This document shows positions 6,222 through 6,596 of a DNA stretch of 6,596 nucleotides, one piece after another. Source of the DNA: Synergistaceae bacterium (GTDB lineage: Bacteria; Synergistota; Synergistia; Synergistales; Synergistaceae); contig JAISWP010000001.1 in the NCBI GenBank assembly GCA_031271065.1, positions 1 to 6,596 on the forward strand, in the 5' to 3' direction. Under the pieces are notes generated by a model. That model did not search any database. It worked only from the letters and a program-made list of their open reading frames with translations, and was not told the origin of the DNA. Position numbers and translations under genes: made by a program. Position 1 is the first letter of the stretch, and each line of letters starts with the position of its first letter.

Positions 6222-6237
6222 GTTTTACAGGTAAAAC
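6222..6237. promoter_or_regulatory. Perfect inverted repeat at the predicted transcription start, possible operator
   Basis: GTTTTACAGGTAAAAC consists of two exact 7-bp arms around a 2-bp AG centre. It begins 3 bp after the -10 element and covers the predicted start, an ideal place for repressor binding. It ends 9 nt before the ribosome binding site GGAGGG (6247-6252). It could instead form a small RNA hairpin only with a very tight loop, so a DNA-binding site is more likely. The regulator is unknown. Confidence 0.5.
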
Positions 6238-6258
6238 TTACCAGATGGAGGGATTCCC

Positions 6259-6596
6259 ATGTATAATCAGAAACTTCGCGTGGTGCAGTATGGATGCGGC
6301 AAGATGGCCAAGGTCATACTCCGTTATCTGTACGAGAGCGGCGCCGAGATAGTCGGCGCTATCGACGTAAATCCGGCTGTGGTCGGGATGGATGTGGGGG
6401 ATTACGCGGAACTCGGTTTCAAGCTCGGCGTGCCCATCCGCAGCGACGCAGACGCGGTGCTCGACGAGTGCGATCCAGATATCGCGGTGGTGACGCTGTT
6501 CAGCTTCATAGCGGATGTGTATCCTCACTTCGAGAAATGCGCCGCTCGCGGCATAAACGTCGTTTCGACATGCGAGGAGGCCATTTATCCCTGGAC
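6259..6596 (+). CDS. NAD(P)-binding oxidoreductase, 2,4-diaminopentanoate dehydrogenase-like, 3' end missing
   Basis: Only the first 112 codons are in the window. The N-terminus reads LRVVQYGCGKMAKVIL, a Rossmann dinucleotide-binding loop with GxGxxA at residues 12-17. It is followed by EIVGAIDVNPAVVGMDVGDY (a beta strand ending in acidic Asp, then VG.D.G), PDIAVVTLFSFIADVYPHFEKC and INVVSTCEEAIYPW. This series matches the N-terminal domain of the DapB-like dehydrogenases that include Ord (2,4-diaminopentanoate dehydrogenase of ornithine fermentation), where STCEE..YP is characteristic. Ord converts 2,4-diaminopentanoate to 2-amino-4-oxopentanoate with NAD(P)+. Several relatives of unknown substrate share this fold, so the exact reaction is not assigned. 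The start is fixed by GGAGGG (6247-6252), 6 nt before the ATG, and by the promoter upstream. Confidence 0.8.
   Translation, partial: MYNQKLRVVQYGCGKMAKVILRYLYESGAEIVGAIDVNPAVVGMDVGDYAELGFKLGVPIRSDADAVLDECDPDIAVVTLFSFIADVYPHFEKCAARGINVVSTCEEAIYPW

Noticed and set aside
6238..6528. 96-codon - strand open frame over the Ord-like gene
   Set aside because: Antisense to a frame with a GxGxxA Rossmann loop, ribosome binding site and promoter; the product has no recognisable features.
1..6596. Defence islands, CRISPR arrays, insertion sequences, phage genes or tRNAs
   Set aside because: No repeat-spacer pattern, transposase, integrase, terminal inverted repeats or cloverleaf-like sequence was seen; the coding content is ordinary transport and metabolism.

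Overview
The window is a GC-rich bacterial chromosome segment with dense coding and short Shine-Dalgarno-led genes. It holds four complete genes and two genes cut by the window edges. The layout is: (i) the 3' end of a DUF4139 / MuiA-like gene on the + strand; (ii) a convergent MATE-family multidrug/metabolite efflux gene on the - strand; (iii) a divergent intergenic region of about 450 bp with promoter, operator-like repeats and a structured leader; (iv) a complete + strand TRAP (tripartite ATP-independent periplasmic) transporter operon in the order dctP-dctQ-dctM; (v) a strong terminator; and (vi) a new promoter driving the first ~112 codons of a NAD(P)-dependent oxidoreductase of the 2,4-diaminopentanoate dehydrogenase (Ord)-like / dihydrodipicolinate-reductase-like family.

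The organism is most likely an anaerobic amino-acid or organic-acid fermenter. A TRAP operon beside an Ord-like gene, GC-rich sequence with frequent ATA isoleucine and AGG arginine codons, and MepA-like MATE and DUF4139 genes together suggest Synergistota (the Cloacibacillus/Synergistes type). This is an inference from gene content; no marker gene in the window proves it. The periplasmic binding protein with a signal peptide indicates a cell envelope in which TRAP systems work.

The TRAP genes form one functional unit. DctP captures a substrate (usually an organic or amino acid carboxylate) outside the inner membrane, and the DctQ/DctM membrane pair imports it using the Na+ gradient. A hairpin followed by a T run separates dctP from dctQ, which could give more binding protein than membrane subunits. 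dctQ and dctM are 3 nt apart and translationally close-coupled. The Ord-like gene is transcribed separately from a near-consensus sigma70-type promoter with a perfect inverted repeat at the predicted transcription start, so it may be independently regulated. Whether the transporter feeds that enzyme's pathway cannot be decided here.

The most notable non-coding structure lies between 2940 and 3198: TATGC/GCATA half-sites repeated three times over an extended -10 promoter, an AACCGA-N12-TCGGTT inverted repeat, and two consecutive potential hairpins in a leader of about 200 nt. I saw no tRNA, rRNA, CRISPR array, insertion sequence or obvious new defence or biosynthetic system.
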